Assembly (NCBI RefSeq): GCF_025823185.1
Contig: NZ_JACKVK010000001.1
Location: 318,846-382,845 of the forward strand
Direction: 5' to 3'
Length of the DNA stretch: 64,000 nucleotides
From: Mycobacterium yunnanensis
Lineage (GTDB): Bacteria; Actinomycetota; Actinomycetes; Mycobacteriales; Mycobacteriaceae
A program made the translations under genes and the position numbers. This document shows positions 18,146 to 26,836 of the stretch, one piece after another. How positions within the stretch are numbered: position 1 is the stretch's first letter; the number at the start of each line of letters is the position of its first letter. The notes below the pieces were generated by a model that was given only the letters and a program-made list of their open reading frames with translations, ran no database searches and was not told where the DNA came from.

Positions 18146-18743
18146 CCGACCGCGCCCGGCCCGCCCCGGTCGCGTCGACGCGCGATTCGGGCCCTCGGCT
18201 CGCCAAGTGCTTGCGTAGCGCGTGCCGCGACCGATGCATCCTGGTCAACACCGTTCCCGGTGACACCCCCAGCACGCGCGCGGCGTCCTGACTGTCCAGC
18301 CCCATCACGGCCACCAGGAACACCGTCTCGCGCATCGTCTCGGACAGCGAGCCCATCGCGGCGACCACGTCGGGGTCGAAGTCGTCGTCGAGCAGGCACC
18401 TCTCGGCCGAGCGCTCGTCGTGCAACGCGGGTGCGGTCGACTCGGTCACCTCGTCGAGGTGGGTTTGCACCGGGCGGCGCGTCGCCATCCGGTGACGGTC
18501 GATCCACGTGTTCCGCATGATCGTCATCAGCCACGACTTCAGATGCGAGTCGGGCTGCAGGTCGTCGTAGGCCTTGAACGCGGCCAGCAGAGTGTCCTGC
18601 AGCAGGTCCTCGGCATCCGCGGTGTTCTTGGTGCGGCTCAACGCAAACCGGTACAACTGGGCACGGAACGGCAGAACGTCCTGCTCGAAGTCACCCGAGA
18701 GGCGAATGAGGTTGGTGCTGCGGTCCGTCGTTTCGTTGGTCAC
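18102..18743 (-). CDS. ECF sigma factor
   Basis: A 213-residue extracytoplasmic-function sigma factor. The region 2 core is FALSRTKNTADAEDLLQDT plus LKSWLMTIMRNTWIDRHR (helix 2.4). Region 4 is LSETMRETVFLVAVMGLDSQDAARVLGVSPGTVLTRMHRSR. It most resembles the SigH/SigE-like ECF groups. The GTG at 18743 was chosen. No anti-sigma gene with a ZAS motif is adjacent. The 3' end crosses the end of the SDR gene on the other strand; the last ~30 residues are Arg/Ser-rich and may be a late extension into the neighbour. Confidence 0.86.
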   Translation of the reverse strand: MTNETTDRSTNLIRLSGDFEQDVLPFRAQLYRFALSRTKNTADAEDLLQDTLLAAFKAYDDLQPDSHLKSWLMTIMRNTWIDRHRMATRRPVQTHLDEVTESTAPALHDERSAERCLLDDDFDPDVVAAMGSLSETMRETVFLVAVMGLDSQDAARVLGVSPGTVLTRMHRSRHALRKHLASRGPESRVDATGAGRARSVRRSTWSASAATPS

Positions 18744-18824
18744 GACGTCGATGCTCGTCGGGGGCGGCCTCGACTGCTTGAAGATCTCGTGGAGACGAGC
18801 TGGAGATCGCCGGCGGGCTAGCGG

Positions 18825-20492
18825 CTAGGCAGACCTGCCCCGCTCGGCCCGGTAGTGCCGGACCAAGGCGTCGGTCGAGCTGTCGGACTGCTCGGCGGGC
18901 GCCTCCTCCTCGGTGAGCACCGGGAGCAGCGAATTGGCTTGTGTCTTACCGAGTTCCACGCCCCACTGGTCGAAGGAGTCGATGCCCCAGATGACGCCCT
19001 CGGTGAACACCTGATGCTCGTAGAGCGCGACCAGTTGTCCGACCACCGACGGCGTGAGCTTGGTGGCCAGGATCGAGGTGCTCGGCCGGTTGCCGGGCAT
19101 CACCTTGTGGGGCACCACCTCGGGCTTCGTCCCCTCCGCTGCGATCTCCTCAGCAGTCTTGCCGAATGCCAGCACCTTGGTCTGGGCGAAGAAGTTGCTC
19201 ATCAGCAGGTCGTGCATGCTGCCGGTGCCGTCCCGGGTGGGCAGGTCGTCGGTGGGCTGGGAGAACCCGATGAAGTCGGCCGGGATCAACCGGGTGCCCT
19301 GGTGTAGCAGTTGGTAGAACGCGTGCTGCCCGTTGGTTCCCGGCTCGCCCCAATAGATTTCACCGGTCGAGGTGGTGACGGGGGTGCCGTCGGCCCGCAC
19401 GGACTTGCCGTTGGACTCCATCGTCAACTGCTGAAGGTACGCCGGGAAGCGGGCCATGTCGTTGGAGTAGGGCAGGACCGCCCGGGCCTGGGCGTCGAAG
19501 AAGTCGTTGTACCAGAGGCCGATGAGACCAAGCAGCACAGGCGCATTGGCCTCCAGCGGCGTGGAGCGAAAGTGCTCGTCGACGACGTGGAAGCCGGCGA
19601 GGAACTCGGCGAACCGTTCCTTGCCGATCACCGCCATCACCGACAGGCCGATCGCGGAGTCCACCGAGTAGCGGCCGCCGACCCAGTCCCAGAACCCGAA
19701 CATGTTGGCGGTGTCGATGCCGAACTCGTCGACCAGCTTCTCGTTGGTGGAGACCGCGACGAAGTGCTTGGACACCGCGTCCTGGCCCAGCGCGTCGGTC
19801 AGCCAGCGGCGGGCCGCGGTCGCATTGGTGAGCGTCTCCAACGTCGAGAACGTCTTGGACGCAACGATGAACAGCGTCGACGCAGGATCGAGCCCGTCGA
19901 GTTTGGCGACGAGGTCCGCAGGGTCGACGTTGGACACGAAGCGGGCCGAGACGCCGGCGTCGGCGTAGTGGCGCAACGCCTGGTCCACCATCACCGGGCC
20001 CAGGTCCGAGCCACCGATGCCGATGTTGACCACGGTGGTGATCCGTTCGCCCGTGGCGCCCGTCCACTCGCCGCTGCGGATCTTGTCGGTGAAGTCGCCC
20101 ATGGCGTCGAGCACCTCGTGCACGTCGGCGACGACGTCCTGTCCGTCGACGGTCAGCTCGGCGTCCCTCGGCAACCGCAGGGCGGTGTGCAGCACCGCGC
20201 GGTCCTCGGAGGTGTTGATGTGCGCGCCGGCGAACATGGCGTCGCGCTTGCCCTCGAGATCGGCGGCCTTGGCCAGGTCGACGAGCAGCTTCAGCGTCTC
20301 CCGCGTCACCCGGTGCTTGCTGTAGTCGACGTAGAGATCGCCGACGGTGAGCGTCAACTCGCGACCGCGGGCGGGGTCCTCGGCGAAGAACTCCCGCAGA
20401 TGCGTGCCGCCGATCTCGTCACGGTGGCGCAGCAGTGCATTCCAGGCCGGGGTCGAGGTGATGTCGGGGATCGAAATCTCATCGGAAGACAT
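18825..20492 (-). CDS. pgi: glucose-6-phosphate isomerase
   Basis: Converts glucose 6-phosphate and fructose 6-phosphate in glycolysis and gluconeogenesis. The 555-residue length fits bacterial Pgi of the large type. Signature segments are [33 protein letters not shown], and the C-terminal [18 protein letters not shown], with [18 protein letters not shown] carrying the active-site histidine. The gene corresponds to Rv0946c by position. It stands as a single gene, divergent from the aldehyde dehydrogenase, with 49 bases between the start codons. Confidence 0.97.
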   Translation of the reverse strand: MSSDEISIPDITSTPAWNALLRHRDEIGGTHLREFFAEDPARGRELTLTVGDLYVDYSKHRVTRETLKLLVDLAKAADLEGKRDAMFAGAHINTSEDRAVLHTALRLPRDAELTVDGQDVVADVHEVLDAMGDFTDKIRSGEWTGATGERITTVVNIGIGGSDLGPVMVDQALRHYADAGVSARFVSNVDPADLVAKLDGLDPASTLFIVASKTFSTLETLTNATAARRWLTDALGQDAVSKHFVAVSTNEKLVDEFGIDTANMFGFWDWVGGRYSVDSAIGLSVMAVIGKERFAEFLAGFHVVDEHFRSTPLEANAPVLLGLIGLWYNDFFDAQARAVLPYSNDMARFPAYLQQLTMESNGKSVRADGTPVTTSTGEIYWGEPGTNGQHAFYQLLHQGTRLIPADFIGFSQPTDDLPTRDGTGSMHDLLMSNFFAQTKVLAFGKTAEEIAAEGTKPEVVPHKVMPGNRPSTSILATKLTPSVVGQLVALYEHQVFTEGVIWGIDSFDQWGVELGKTQANSLLPVLTEEEAPAEQSDSSTDALVRHYRAERGRSA

Positions 20493-20541
20493 ATCTCGAC
20501 CCTAATGCGACGTCGCTTGCGAGGGGGTAAATGATGGATGC

Positions 20542-22002
20542 ATGGACTCCCGCATCGATCCAAAGGCTCTGCTCTCCACCGTCCCCACCGGTCTGTGGAT
20601 CGGCGGTGAGGAACGGGCGGCGTCGTCGACCTTCGACGTGCTCAACCCCGCGACCGACGAGGTGTTGGCCGCGATCGGTGACGCCACGCCGGAGGACGGC
20701 ATCGCGGCGTTGGACGCGGCCGCTGCGGTCCAGGGCGAGTGGGCCGCCACGGCGCCGCGGGAGCGCGGTGAGATCCTGCGCGCGGTGTTCGAGGCGATCA
20801 CCGCCCGCGCGGAGGAGTTCGCGACCCTGATGACCCTGGAGATGGGCAAGGTCTTCTCCGAGAGCATGGGCGAGGTGAAGTACGGCAGCGAGTTCTTCCG
20901 CTGGTTCTCCGAGGAGGCGGTGCGCATCGGCGGCCGCTACACCAAGGCTCCGGCGGGCACCGGCCGCATCATCGTCACCAAGTACCCCGTCGGGCCGTGT
21001 CTTGCGATCACGCCGTGGAACTTCCCCCTGGCCATGGCAACTCGCAAGATCGGTCCCGCCGTGGCGGCGGGCTGCACGATGATCGTCAAGCCCGCGCAGG
21101 AGACGCCGCTCACGATGCTGCTGCTGGCCAAGCTGATGGACGACGCGGGACTGCCCAAGGGCGTGCTGTCGATCCTGCCGACCAGCAAGCCGGGTGACCT
21201 CACCACGGCGCTGATCGACGACGGCCGGTTGCGCAAGCTGACCTTCACCGGGTCGACGGGCGTGGGCAAGGCACTGGTCAAGCAGAGCGCGGACAAGCTG
21301 CTGCGGCTGTCGATGGAACTCGGTGGCAACGCGCCGTTCGTGGTGTTCGACGACGCGGACGTCGACGCGGCGGTCGAGGGCGCGCTGCTGGCCAAGATGC
21401 GCAACGGAGGCGAGGCCTGCACGGCGTCAAACCGGTTCCACGTGGCCAACGCGGTGCGCGCCGAGTTCACCGAGAAGCTGGTCACGAGGATGAGCGAGTT
21501 CAGGCTCGGCAACGGGCTCGACGAGTCGTCGACCCTGGGACCGCTGATCAGTGCCAAGCAGATCGCCACCGTCGAAGACCTGGTGTCGGACGCGGTCTCC
21601 AAGGGCGCCACCGTCGCCGTGGGCGGTGTCAAGCCCGAGGGGCCCGGCCACTTCTACCCCGCGACCGTGCTCGACGGCGTGCCCGCCGAGGCGCGGATCT
21701 TCAAGGAGGAGGTGTTCGGTCCCGTCGCCCCCGTGATCGGGTTCGACACCGAGGAAGAGGGCATTGCCGCGGCCAACGCGACGCAGTACGGGCTCGCGGC
21801 CTACATCTACACCCAGTCGCTGGACCGGGCGCTGCGCGCGGCGGAGGCCATCGAGGCAGGCATGGTCGGCGTCAACCGCGGGGTGATCTCCGATCCGGCG
21901 GCGCCGTTCGGCGGCGTGAAGGAATCCGGCTTCGGTCGTGAGGGCGGCTCCGAGGGCATCGAGGAGTACCTCGAGACCAAGTACATCGCCCTGACGAACT
22001 AG
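20542..22002 (+). CDS. gabD: NAD(P)-dependent aldehyde dehydrogenase, succinate-semialdehyde type
   Basis: A 486-residue aldehyde dehydrogenase. PWNFPLAMATRKIGPA and FTGSTGVGKAL are cofactor-site segments, MELGGNAPF holds the general-base glutamate and NGGEACTASNRF the catalytic cysteine. The alignment with GabD-type enzymes is good throughout (YPVGPCLAITPWNFP, GVISDPAAPFGGVKESG), so succinate semialdehyde is the best guess for the substrate. It is not part of an obvious GABA cluster. The last four bases overlap the end of the convergent chorismate mutase gene. Confidence 0.87.
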   Translation: MDSRIDPKALLSTVPTGLWIGGEERAASSTFDVLNPATDEVLAAIGDATPEDGIAALDAAAAVQGEWAATAPRERGEILRAVFEAITARAEEFATLMTLEMGKVFSESMGEVKYGSEFFRWFSEEAVRIGGRYTKAPAGTGRIIVTKYPVGPCLAITPWNFPLAMATRKIGPAVAAGCTMIVKPAQETPLTMLLLAKLMDDAGLPKGVLSILPTSKPGDLTTALIDDGRLRKLTFTGSTGVGKALVKQSADKLLRLSMELGGNAPFVVFDDADVDAAVEGALLAKMRNGGEACTASNRFHVANAVRAEFTEKLVTRMSEFRLGNGLDESSTLGPLISAKQIATVEDLVSDAVSKGATVAVGGVKPEGPGHFYPATVLDGVPAEARIFKEEVFGPVAPVIGFDTEEEGIAAANATQYGLAAYIYTQSLDRALRAAEAIEAGMVGVNRGVISDPAAPFGGVKESGFGREGGSEGIEEYLETKYIALTN

Positions 22003-22304
22003 TAACCGAGGCGGCCGCGGCCGAGGCGCAACAGGATCATGGCGAGATCCTTGCCCTCGGCGCCCAGCACGCTGTAGCGCTCGATGACCTTCATCTCGCG
22101 GCTGTGCACCAGGCGAGTTCCGCCGGAGGCCATCCTGGCCTTGCCGATCGTCTGCGACACCTCGGCGCGGCGCTGGACGGCGGCCAGGATCTCGGCGTCC
22201 AGCCGGTCGATCTCCAGGCGCAGCTCGTCGATGTTGGGCGTGGGTTCGGTCTCGAGACTCATGTCTGACTCCGCATCGTCTTCTCGGGTGGGTTCTGGTC
22301 TCAT
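21999..22304 (-). CDS. intracellular AroQ-type chorismate mutase (Rv0948c-like)
   Basis: Converts chorismate to prephenate, the committed step to Phe and Tyr. The 101-residue all-helical protein has LRLEIDRLDAEILAAVQRRAEVSQTIGKARMASGG split over helix 1, with the active-site Arg and Lys, and ends HSREMKVIERY and LLRLGRGRLGY. This C-terminus is the one through which the mycobacterial enzyme is known to be activated by DAHP synthase. ATG 22304 gives MRPEPTRE, like the M. tuberculosis protein. A candidate attenuator with a Phe/Tyr leader peptide precedes it. Confidence 0.93.
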   Translation of the reverse strand: MRPEPTREDDAESDMSLETEPTPNIDELRLEIDRLDAEILAAVQRRAEVSQTIGKARMASGGTRLVHSREMKVIERYSVLGAEGKDLAMILLRLGRGRLGY

Positions 22305-22324
22305 CCGAATACGGGCCTCACGCG

Positions 22325-22365
22325 AAAGAGAAAGAGCCCCGGATCCGGACGCGGACCGCGGGGCT
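22325..22365 (-). terminator. intrinsic terminator in the chorismate mutase leader
   Basis: On the minus strand a 7-base stem (AGCCCCG pairing with CGGGGCT, 22359-22365 with 22335-22341) encloses a GC-rich loop. It is followed directly by the T-rich run CTTTCTCTTT (22334-22325). It lies between the leader peptide stop and the chorismate mutase ATG, so it would stop transcription before the structural gene. An alternative pairing of 22384-22391 with 22354-22361 would break the stem. Confidence 0.65.
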
Positions 22366-22378
22366 GAAGGGCAAGCAG

Positions 22379-22429
22379 CTAGACCACGGACACCGGCAGC
22401 CGGTATCCGTAGGTAAATCGTCCCTGCAC
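22379..22429 (-). CDS. putative Phe/Tyr leader peptide of the chorismate mutase gene
   Basis: A 16-residue open frame, VQGRFTYGYRLPVSVV, starting with GTG and preceded by GAGG at a spacing of eight bases. It holds one Phe and two Tyr within five codons (FTYGY), the end products of the branch that chorismate mutase feeds. An 11-base-arm hairpin (22387-22409, one G-U pair in RNA) starts in the Tyr codons, as pause hairpins of attenuators do. The intrinsic terminator follows, then the mutase gene. Regulation by Phe/Tyr supply is an inference from this layout. Confidence 0.6.
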   Translation of the reverse strand: MQGRFTYGYRLPVSVV

Positions 22430-22521
22430 ATCGAGCACCTCACGAGTGTGCCACCATCGGCCGCGTCCGCGCAAAGCCTCGACCCCGGGTGTCCGCCGTC
22501 AGCGGTAAGTTGATCTCCGAC

Positions 22522-24840
22522 ATGACGATCGCCACTGAGACGGATCAGCTGCTGGACGGGCTCAACCCCCAGCAGCGCAAGGCCGTGCTGCACGAGGGCA
22601 CGCCACTGCTGATCGTCGCGGGTGCCGGGTCGGGTAAGACGGCGGTGCTCACGCGCCGCATCGCCTACCTGCTGGCCGCCCGTGACGTCGGGGTGGGGCA
22701 GGTGCTGGCCATCACCTTCACCAACAAGGCCGCCGCCGAGATGCGGGAGCGGGTGGTCGAGCTCGTCGGGCCGCGGGCCAGATCGATGTGGGTCTCCACC
22801 TTCCACTCCACCTGCGTGCGGATCCTGCGCAACCAGGCGTCGCTGCTGCCAGGGCTCAACTCGAACTTCTCGATCTACGACTCCGACGACTCTCGCCGGT
22901 TGCTCATGATGATCGGCAAGGACATGGGCCTGGACACCAAGCGGTACTCGCCGCGGCTGCTGGCCACGTCGATCTCCAACCTGAAGAACGAGCTGATCGA
23001 TCCCGACAAGGCGGCCTTCGAGGCGTCGGAGGGCGAGGACGACCTTGCCCGCATCGTCGCCCAGGCCTACGCCGAGTACCAGCGGCGGCTGCGGGCGGCG
23101 AACGCGCTGGACTTCGACGACCTGATCGGTGAGACGGTCGCCGTGCTCCAGGCGTTCCCCCAGATCGCGCAGTACTACCGCCGGCGGTTCCGGCACATCC
23201 TGGTCGACGAGTACCAGGACACCAACCACGCCCAGTACGCATTGGTGCGCGAGTTGGTGGGCCACGATCTGGAAGAGGGCGCCGACGGCGTGCCGCCGGC
23301 CGAGCTGTGCGTCGTCGGTGACGCCGACCAGTCGATCTACGCCTTCCGCGGTGCCACCATCCGCAACATCGAGGACTTCGAACGCGACTACCCCAACGCG
23401 ACGACGATCCTGCTCGAGCAGAACTACCGGTCGACGCAGAACATCCTGTCCGCAGCGAACTCCGTCATCTCCCGCAACTCGGGGCGCCGGGAGAAGCGGC
23501 TGTGGACCGACGCCGGGGAGGGCGAGCTGATCGTCGGCTACGTCGCCGACAACGAACACGACGAGGCGCGGTTCATCGCCGAGGAGGTCGACGCGCTCAC
23601 CTCCCGCGGGGACGTGAACTACTCCGACGTCGCCGTGTTCTACCGCACCAACAACTCCTCACGCGCCGTCGAGGACGTCTTCATCCGCGCGGGCATTCCC
23701 TACAAGGTCGTCGGCGGGGTGCGCTTCTACGAGCGCAAGGAGATTCGCGACATCGTCGCCTACCTTCGGGTGCTCGACAACCCCGGTGACACCGTCAGCA
23801 TGCGGCGAATCCTGAACACCCCCCGCCGCGGCATCGGCGACCGTGCCGAGGCCTGCGTCGCGGTGCACGCCGAGAACACCGGCGGCTCGTTCAACGACAG
23901 CCTGCAGGCCGCCGCCGAGGGGCGGGTGCCGATGCTCAACACGCGCTCGGAGAAGGCTATCGCCGCCTTCGTCGCCTTGCTCGACGAACTGCGCGGACTG
24001 CTGGGCGACGAGCTGGGCAACCTCGTCGAGGCCGTGCTGGAACGCACGGGGTACCGCCGCGAACTGGAGGCGTCGAACGACCCGCAGGATCAGGCCCGGC
24101 TCGACAACCTCAACGAACTCGTCAGCGTCGCACACGAATTCAGCATCGACCTGGCGAATGCCGCCGCCCTTCGCGAAGAGGAGGGCGAGCCGGTCGACGA
24201 GGACGTCCCCGACACCGGGGTGCTGGCCCAGTTCCTGGAACGGGTCTCGCTGGTCGCCGACGCCGACGGCATCCCCGACAACGGGTCGGGTGTGGTGACG
24301 ATGATGACCTTGCACACCGCCAAGGGCCTGGAGTTTCCGATGGTCTTCGTGACCGGCTGGGAGGACGGCATGTTCCCCCACATGCGTGCCCTCGGCGACC
24401 CCCTCGAACTGTCCGAGGAGCGCCGCCTGGCCTACGTCGGCATCACCCGCGCCCGGCAACGGCTGTATCTGAGTCGGGCGAAGGTGCGCTCGTCGTGGGG
24501 TCAGCCGATGCTCAACCCCGAATCCCGCTTCCTGCGGGAGATTCCGCAGGAGCTCATCGACTGGCGACGGGTGGAGGCGCCACAGTCGTCGTTCAGCGCT
24601 CCCGTCAGCGGGGCGGGTCGCTTCGGCGCGCCGAGACCCTCACCGGCCCGCACCTCCGCGGCGCGCAACCGGCCGGCGATCACGCTGGAGCCCGGCGATC
24701 GCGTCACGCACGACAAGTACGGCCTCGGCAGAGTCGAGGAGGTGTCGGGCATGGGCGAATCCGCGATGTCGCTCATCGACTTCGGCAGCGCAGGCCGGGT
24801 CAAGCTGATGCACAACCACGCACCCATCCAGAAGCTCTAA
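22522..24840 (+). CDS. uvrD1: ATP-dependent DNA helicase UvrD1/PcrA
   Basis: A 772-residue superfamily 1A 3'-5' helicase for nucleotide excision repair and recombination control; the mycobacterial homologue is reported to work with Ku. Walker A is GAGSGKTAV (residues 34-42), motif Ia ITFTNKAAAEM, motif II VDEYQDTN, motif III VVGDADQSIYAFRGA, and motif V/VI MTLHTAKGLEFPMVF and RLAYVGITRARQRL. The C-terminal ~50 residues form the Tudor-like RNA-polymerase-binding domain (LEPGDRVTHDKYGLGRVEEV). ATG 22522 was chosen over an upstream in-frame GTG (22489) by comparison with the family. Confidence 0.96.
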   Translation: MTIATETDQLLDGLNPQQRKAVLHEGTPLLIVAGAGSGKTAVLTRRIAYLLAARDVGVGQVLAITFTNKAAAEMRERVVELVGPRARSMWVSTFHSTCVRILRNQASLLPGLNSNFSIYDSDDSRRLLMMIGKDMGLDTKRYSPRLLATSISNLKNELIDPDKAAFEASEGEDDLARIVAQAYAEYQRRLRAANALDFDDLIGETVAVLQAFPQIAQYYRRRFRHILVDEYQDTNHAQYALVRELVGHDLEEGADGVPPAELCVVGDADQSIYAFRGATIRNIEDFERDYPNATTILLEQNYRSTQNILSAANSVISRNSGRREKRLWTDAGEGELIVGYVADNEHDEARFIAEEVDALTSRGDVNYSDVAVFYRTNNSSRAVEDVFIRAGIPYKVVGGVRFYERKEIRDIVAYLRVLDNPGDTVSMRRILNTPRRGIGDRAEACVAVHAENTGGSFNDSLQAAAEGRVPMLNTRSEKAIAAFVALLDELRGLLGDELGNLVEAVLERTGYRRELEASNDPQDQARLDNLNELVSVAHEFSIDLANAAALREEEGEPVDEDVPDTGVLAQFLERVSLVADADGIPDNGSGVVTMMTLHTAKGLEFPMVFVTGWEDGMFPHMRALGDPLELSEERRLAYVGITRARQRLYLSRAKVRSSWGQPMLNPESRFLREIPQELIDWRRVEAPQSSFSAPVSGAGRFGAPRPSPARTSAARNRPAITLEPGDRVTHDKYGLGRVEEVSGMGESAMSLIDFGSAGRVKLMHNHAPIQKL

Positions 24841-25241
24841 GTCGGGTGGTGCCACGGCCCGTCGGCGAGCTCGGCGGGTGCGGGTAGCCGCGGCTCGGCC
24901 AGCGGTGGCACCGCACCGAGGACGGGGTTCTGGTCGAGGCGCGCCCCAAGGGTGCGGCCCCGGCCCCAGCCGAGCATCGCGCGGTAGCCGCCAAAGAGGC
25001 CTTGTCGGGCCACGGCGTCCTCGTCGGCATGCGGGCTGTCGGGTCCCACCGGGGTCGACGTGGGTGCGACGTACAACGCGTCGGTCGGACAGTAGGCCTC
25101 ACACATGAAGCACGTCTGACAGTCGGACTGCCGGGCGATCACCGGCACTCCGTCGGTGCCGCGGTCGAAGACGTCGGTCGGGCAGACCTTCACGCAGAGG
25201 TCGCAGGCGATGCACGCTGCGGCGCTGACGATCTCGATCAT
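24837..25241 (-). CDS. ferredoxin-like subunit, AsfB-like
   Basis: A 134-residue protein whose first ~70 residues are a two-cluster ferredoxin: CIACDLCVKVCPTDVF and CQTCFMCEAYCPTDAL, two CxxCxxCxxxCP motifs for two [4Fe-4S] clusters. The remaining ~60 residues carry no recognised fold. The start ATG overlaps the stop of the flavoprotein gene by four bases, so the pair is co-translated. The arrangement flavoprotein plus ferredoxin next to a sulfonate-type importer is that of asfA-asfB, known in Pseudomonas for use of arylsulfonates as sulfur source. It would pass electrons to or from the flavoprotein. Confidence 0.75.
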   Translation of the reverse strand: MIEIVSAAACIACDLCVKVCPTDVFDRGTDGVPVIARQSDCQTCFMCEAYCPTDALYVAPTSTPVGPDSPHADEDAVARQGLFGGYRAMLGWGRGRTLGARLDQNPVLGAVPPLAEPRLPAPAELADGPWHHPT

Positions 25242-26836
25242 GCGGCGGGCTCGGCGGAGACGAACCGGGGCAGCACCGGGTCGGGTGAGGTCCACACGGT
25301 GTCCAGGCCGCCCACCAGGATCCGATGGTCGAACCGGTGGTCCCGGGCGGGGACGTCCTCCCGACGATGCAGGCCGCGACTCTCGGCGCGGGCCAGTGAC
25401 GCCGCGGTCGTCCAGCGTGCGGCGGCGACCATGGCGATCGCCTCGCGCGGTTTGTACGACGCCCGGCGCGGCACGGGGGCCAGACCTTCGGAGACGTCGC
25501 GCCACAGGGATTCCAGCGCCGCGGCTGACTCGGCCAGGCGAGACGCCGACTTCAGGTAGCTGCGCGACGGCGGCAGCACGTGGGATTGGGTGGCGCGCAC
25601 GACCTCGTCGACTGTCGGTGCGTCGACGCCACCGGTCCGGACGCCCCCATGGCCGGTGTCCCGCCTCGCCGACGTGACCCGTCCACGGCCGAACTCCGCG
25701 GCCCCGCGACCGGCGAACGTGCCCGAGGCGATCGCCCACGACCCGTTGCGACTGCCGCCACCACTGACCGACCCGGTGATCAATTCGCGCGTCGCCGCGT
25801 CACCGGCGGCGAACAGGCCGGGAACCGTTGTCGCACAATCGGGTCCGGTCAGTCGCAGACCGCCCGTCCCGCGAACGGACCCCTCGTGGATCATGCGGAT
25901 CGGGTAGGCCATCGTGAACGGGTCGACGCCCGCCTTGTCCAGCGGAAGGAAGTAGTTCGGCTGGGCGTCGCGCATCGTCTGGCGAATGTCGGCGGGGGCC
26001 CGGTCCAGTCGGGCGAAGACCCGCTCGCCGCGCGCCAGGGCGCGCTGAGCGTCCTGTCGGCCACCCAGCCCCAGCTGGGTCGGCAGCGGTTGGCCGTGCT
26101 CGTCGTAGAAGCTGCCCCACTGCAACATTCGTCCCTTGGTGTGCACGCCCCACTCCGGAGCCAGGGCGTAGGCGCCGGAGAACTCCATGCCGGACAGGCT
26201 GGCGCCGAGCTCGGCGGCCATCAACAGCCCGTCACCGGTGTCGACGTTCGTGCCGAAGGTGCCGGACATGAAGGCGGTGCCGCCGGTGGCCAGCACCACG
26301 GCTCCGGCGTGGATCCGCCACGGCCGTCCGTCGTCCTGCCGGGCGATGCCCCGGGCCCCGTCGACGACTCCGTCCGCGTCGGCGCAGAGTTCCAGAGCCG
26401 GGTGGTGGTCGAAGATGCGGACCCCGCTGCGGTGGGCCTTGCGGCGCATGCGCCGCATGTACTCCGGGCCCTGCAGGCTGCTGCGCAGCGGCTGACCGTC
26501 GGGTGCCGACGGAAACGGATACCCCCACCGGGCCAGCAGTTCCACCCGATCCCACGAGGTGGCCAAGACCCGCGACATCCAGTCGGCGTCGGTGAGTCCG
26601 CCTGCCGCCAGCTCGGACTCGCGCATCGACTGCTCGCGGCGCGGTCCTGGCGGAATCAGCCACAGGTTGTTGCCACCGGATGCCGTGGCGCCGGTGGTAC
26701 CGCAGAAACCCTTGTCCACCAATGCGACTCGGACTCCCGCCTCGGCGGCGGAGATGGCCGCCCAGGTGGCCGCGGGGCCACCCCCGATCACCAGGACGTC
26801 GGTGGTCAGCTCGTCGGCGTCAGGAGGGCTGCTCAT
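25238..26836 (-). CDS. FAD-dependent reductase, AsfA-like (SdhA/AprA superfamily)
   Basis: A 532-residue flavoprotein of the succinate dehydrogenase/fumarate reductase/APS reductase flavin fold. The dinucleotide-binding motif is VLVIGGGPAATWAAISAAEAG (about residues 14-34). GGTAFMSGTFGTNVDTGDGLLMA follows, with the second FAD contact in PGLFAAGDAATRELITGSVSGGGSRNGSW. The C-terminal part resembles the SdhA helical domain. Membership of an operon with a ferredoxin and an SsuABC-type transporter points to AsfA rather than a respiratory enzyme. It starts 17 bases inside the end of the ATPase gene. Confidence 0.75.
   Translation of the reverse strand: MSSPPDADELTTDVLVIGGGPAATWAAISAAEAGVRVALVDKGFCGTTGATASGGNNLWLIPPGPRREQSMRESELAAGGLTDADWMSRVLATSWDRVELLARWGYPFPSAPDGQPLRSSLQGPEYMRRMRRKAHRSGVRIFDHHPALELCADADGVVDGARGIARQDDGRPWRIHAGAVVLATGGTAFMSGTFGTNVDTGDGLLMAAELGASLSGMEFSGAYALAPEWGVHTKGRMLQWGSFYDEHGQPLPTQLGLGGRQDAQRALARGERVFARLDRAPADIRQTMRDAQPNYFLPLDKAGVDPFTMAYPIRMIHEGSVRGTGGLRLTGPDCATTVPGLFAAGDAATRELITGSVSGGGSRNGSWAIASGTFAGRGAAEFGRGRVTSARRDTGHGGVRTGGVDAPTVDEVVRATQSHVLPPSRSYLKSASRLAESAAALESLWRDVSEGLAPVPRRASYKPREAIAMVAAARWTTAASLARAESRGLHRREDVPARDHRFDHRILVGGLDTVWTSPDPVLPRFVSAEPAA

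Noticed and set aside
19311-20534. 407-codon open frame antisense to pgi
   Set aside because: Arg/Asp/Val/Gly-rich translation without any family motif; the other strand encodes a complete, well conserved Pgi. A GC-rich shadow frame.
22489-22521. Upstream GTG start for uvrD1
   Set aside because: The extra 11 residues (SAVSGKLIS...) have no counterpart that I recall in UvrD1 proteins; ATG 22522 gives the usual length.
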